NCBI GenBank assembly: GCA_036504235.1
Contig: DASXVN010000040.1
Coordinates: forward strand, 1-64,000
Source: Zipacnadum sp036504235
Lineage (GTDB): Bacteria > Armatimonadota > Zipacnadia > Zipacnadales > Zipacnadaceae
Length of the DNA stretch: 64,000 nt
Reading direction: 5' to 3'
Shown piece by piece: positions 62,959 to 64,000 of this stretch. Position 1 is the stretch's first letter. Every line of letters begins with the position of its first letter. The position numbers and the translations under genes are program-made. The notes under the pieces were generated by a model that was given only the letters and a program-made list of their open reading frames with translations, did no database searches and was not told where the DNA came from.

Positions 62959-64000
62959 CTATTCCAGCACCAACAGGTCCCAGAAGTACAGATTCGGCAC
63001 GGTCACCGTCGCCTGGTTGCCCTGCACGGCCAGCGGCAGCACCGTCGAAGACATGACCGGGTCGGCGGTCAGCAGCGTCGCGCGCGTGAGCTTCTCGCCC
63101 GCGTTCAGTGTCAGCGTCACGGTGACATCCTTCTGCGGCGCGGGCACCTGATCGGTCGCATCGGTGTGGATGCGCTCGGTCACCGGCGCGTTGACCAGGT
63201 GCACCAAGTACTGGCGCGCCCCGTCGGGAGCAGTCCGCACGGAAGCGTATTCCTTCCACCACACCGGGCGCTCGGACTTGACGGTGAGGCGCTGTTCCGG
63301 GTCGGGCAGGGCCTTGACGCGGTCAATATCCCACATCAGGGACGAGTAGCGAGTGACGAACTGAGCGTAGTTGCCCAGCGGCAGCGTGTCGGCGTGGTAG
63401 TTGCCGTACGGGTGCGAACGCCCCGCGTAGGTGAAGATGGTCATGAACAGGTGGTCAATCGGGTACTGGACGTCGAAGCCGATGATCAGATGGTGCCCGC
63501 CGAGCCCGCGGACGACCTCGCCGGTCTTGTGATAGTAGGCCATGAAGTCCGCCCAGCGGTTGGTCGGGCTGGTGGGGTCGTAGGAGCTACGCGGCACCTC
63601 CTCCATCAGGAGCTGCCCCTTCCGGCAGGACTCGTCCCAGGCGGCGGCGCCCCGCGCCTCGCGGAACTGCCAGTCGCTGTTGTCGCCGACGGGGAAGTCC
63701 GGGCCGAGCTGCTTCCAGAGGCTGTCGCGCATGTGCGCCCAAGCGCGCGCCTCCAGCAGGTCCTTGCGCGCGGGATCGTTGCCGTCGATCTTCTTGCCCC
63801 AGTAGTCGTAGCCATTAGCGCTGTAAGTAGCGTTGTCGAAGCGGAAGGCGTCCCAGCCGAACATCTTTTGCGCCTTGACCATCTGCGTGACCTGAGCGTC
63901 CACCGGCTCCAGCGTAGCGATATTCACATTGAGCATCAGCGCATACCAGGCGAGCGTCATCTTGTAGGGCTGCTGACTGTCCGGCGGCTTGCTCGCCAGC
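62959..64000 (-). CDS. Putative glycoside hydrolase, C-terminal part (5' end beyond window)
   Basis: The frame is open to the window edge, so only the last 347 residues are visible. GWDAFRFDNATY and the barrel strands that follow (NSDWQFREARGAAAWDESC; LIIGFDVQYPIDH) look like a TIM-barrel glycosidase such as GH66 or a related family, followed by a beta-sandwich (VTLTLNAGEKLTRATLLTAD). It is the upstream gene of a five-gene run of secreted proteins on this strand. Confidence 0.65.
   Translation of the reverse strand, partial: LASKPPDSQQPYKMTLAWYALMLNVNIATLEPVDAQVTQMVKAQKMFGWDAFRFDNATYSANGYDYWGKKIDGNDPARKDLLEARAWAHMRDSLWKQLGPDFPVGDNSDWQFREARGAAAWDESCRKGQLLMEEVPRSSYDPTSPTNRWADFMAYYHKTGEVVRGLGGHHLIIGFDVQYPIDHLFMTIFTYAGRSHPYGNYHADTLPLGNYAQFVTRYSSLMWDIDRVKALPDPEQRLTVKSERPVWWKEYASVRTAPDGARQYLVHLVNAPVTERIHTDATDQVPAPQKDVTVTLTLNAGEKLTRATLLTADPVMSSTVLPLAVQGNQATVTVPNLYFWDLLVLE

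Noticed and set aside
1..64000. CRISPR arrays, insertion sequences, phage genes, tRNA or rRNA genes
   Set aside because: No repeat-spacer pattern, transposase, integrase or RNA gene was recognised on reading the spacers on both strands.

Overview
This is a GC-rich bacterial chromosome segment holding 44 protein genes (two cut by the window ends), one short leader-peptide ORF, and no tRNA, rRNA, CRISPR array or insertion sequence that I could find. No stretch longer than about 300 bases lacks a gene. The mix of a standard F-type ATP synthase operon, MreB/MurA, a stand-alone TrpB2-type tryptophan synthase beta chain, and very large secreted beta-propeller, CBM9-like and FlgD-Ig-like proteins beside glycoside hydrolases suggests a polysaccharide-degrading bacterium, possibly Armatimonadota or another lineage of that kind. 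That placement is an inference from gene content and is not tested by phylogeny.

Layout. 1-5056: the end of a secreted ThuA/PHP-like protein on the minus strand, then a plus-strand fusion of DUF1638 with a hydantoinase/oxoprolinase. 5282-9646 (minus): an ECF sigma factor, zinc-binding anti-sigma factor, RseB-like lipoprotein and transketolase. 9837-17877 (minus): murA, mreB, a class I aminotransferase, a PfkB kinase, tatA, cysS and a TrpB2-type gene. The last is preceded by a complete ribosome-mediated tryptophan attenuator (consensus promoter, leader peptide with W-V-W, antiterminator, terminator), which is the best-supported unusual feature of the window. 18074-25303 (minus): atpZ-I-B-E-F-H-A-G-D-C with a consensus promoter. 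25467-34208: an M28 peptidase, an orphan tandem zinc-finger membrane protein, a GH20-like hydrolase and sugar isomerase (minus), facing an SDR dehydrogenase and an FAD oxidoreductase (plus). 34278-40072 (minus): an ABC-2 exporter with a HlyD-type adaptor, two ATPases and two permeases. 40112-50465: two SGNH-type esterases facing away from each other, a five-PAS histidine kinase and a large GH42-like protein. 50654-52297: a cold-shock protein and a methionine/cysteine-rich secreted protein. 52486-64000 (minus): a tightly packed run of five secreted proteins.

How parts work together. The sigma/anti-sigma/RseB-like trio should sense envelope stress and has a candidate autoregulatory promoter. 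The 52486-64000 run (glycoside hydrolase-like protein, carbohydrate-binding-like protein, ThuA-like protein and two giant propeller/CBM9 proteins with shuffled domain order) looks like one co-expressed extracellular polysaccharide system, and is the best candidate here for an undescribed one. The GH20, isomerase, SDR and flavoprotein genes look like a carbohydrate catabolic neighbourhood.

Many start codons were chosen from ribosome-binding sites and family lengths, and several are GTG or TTG. Product names rest on motif recognition by eye, with no database search.
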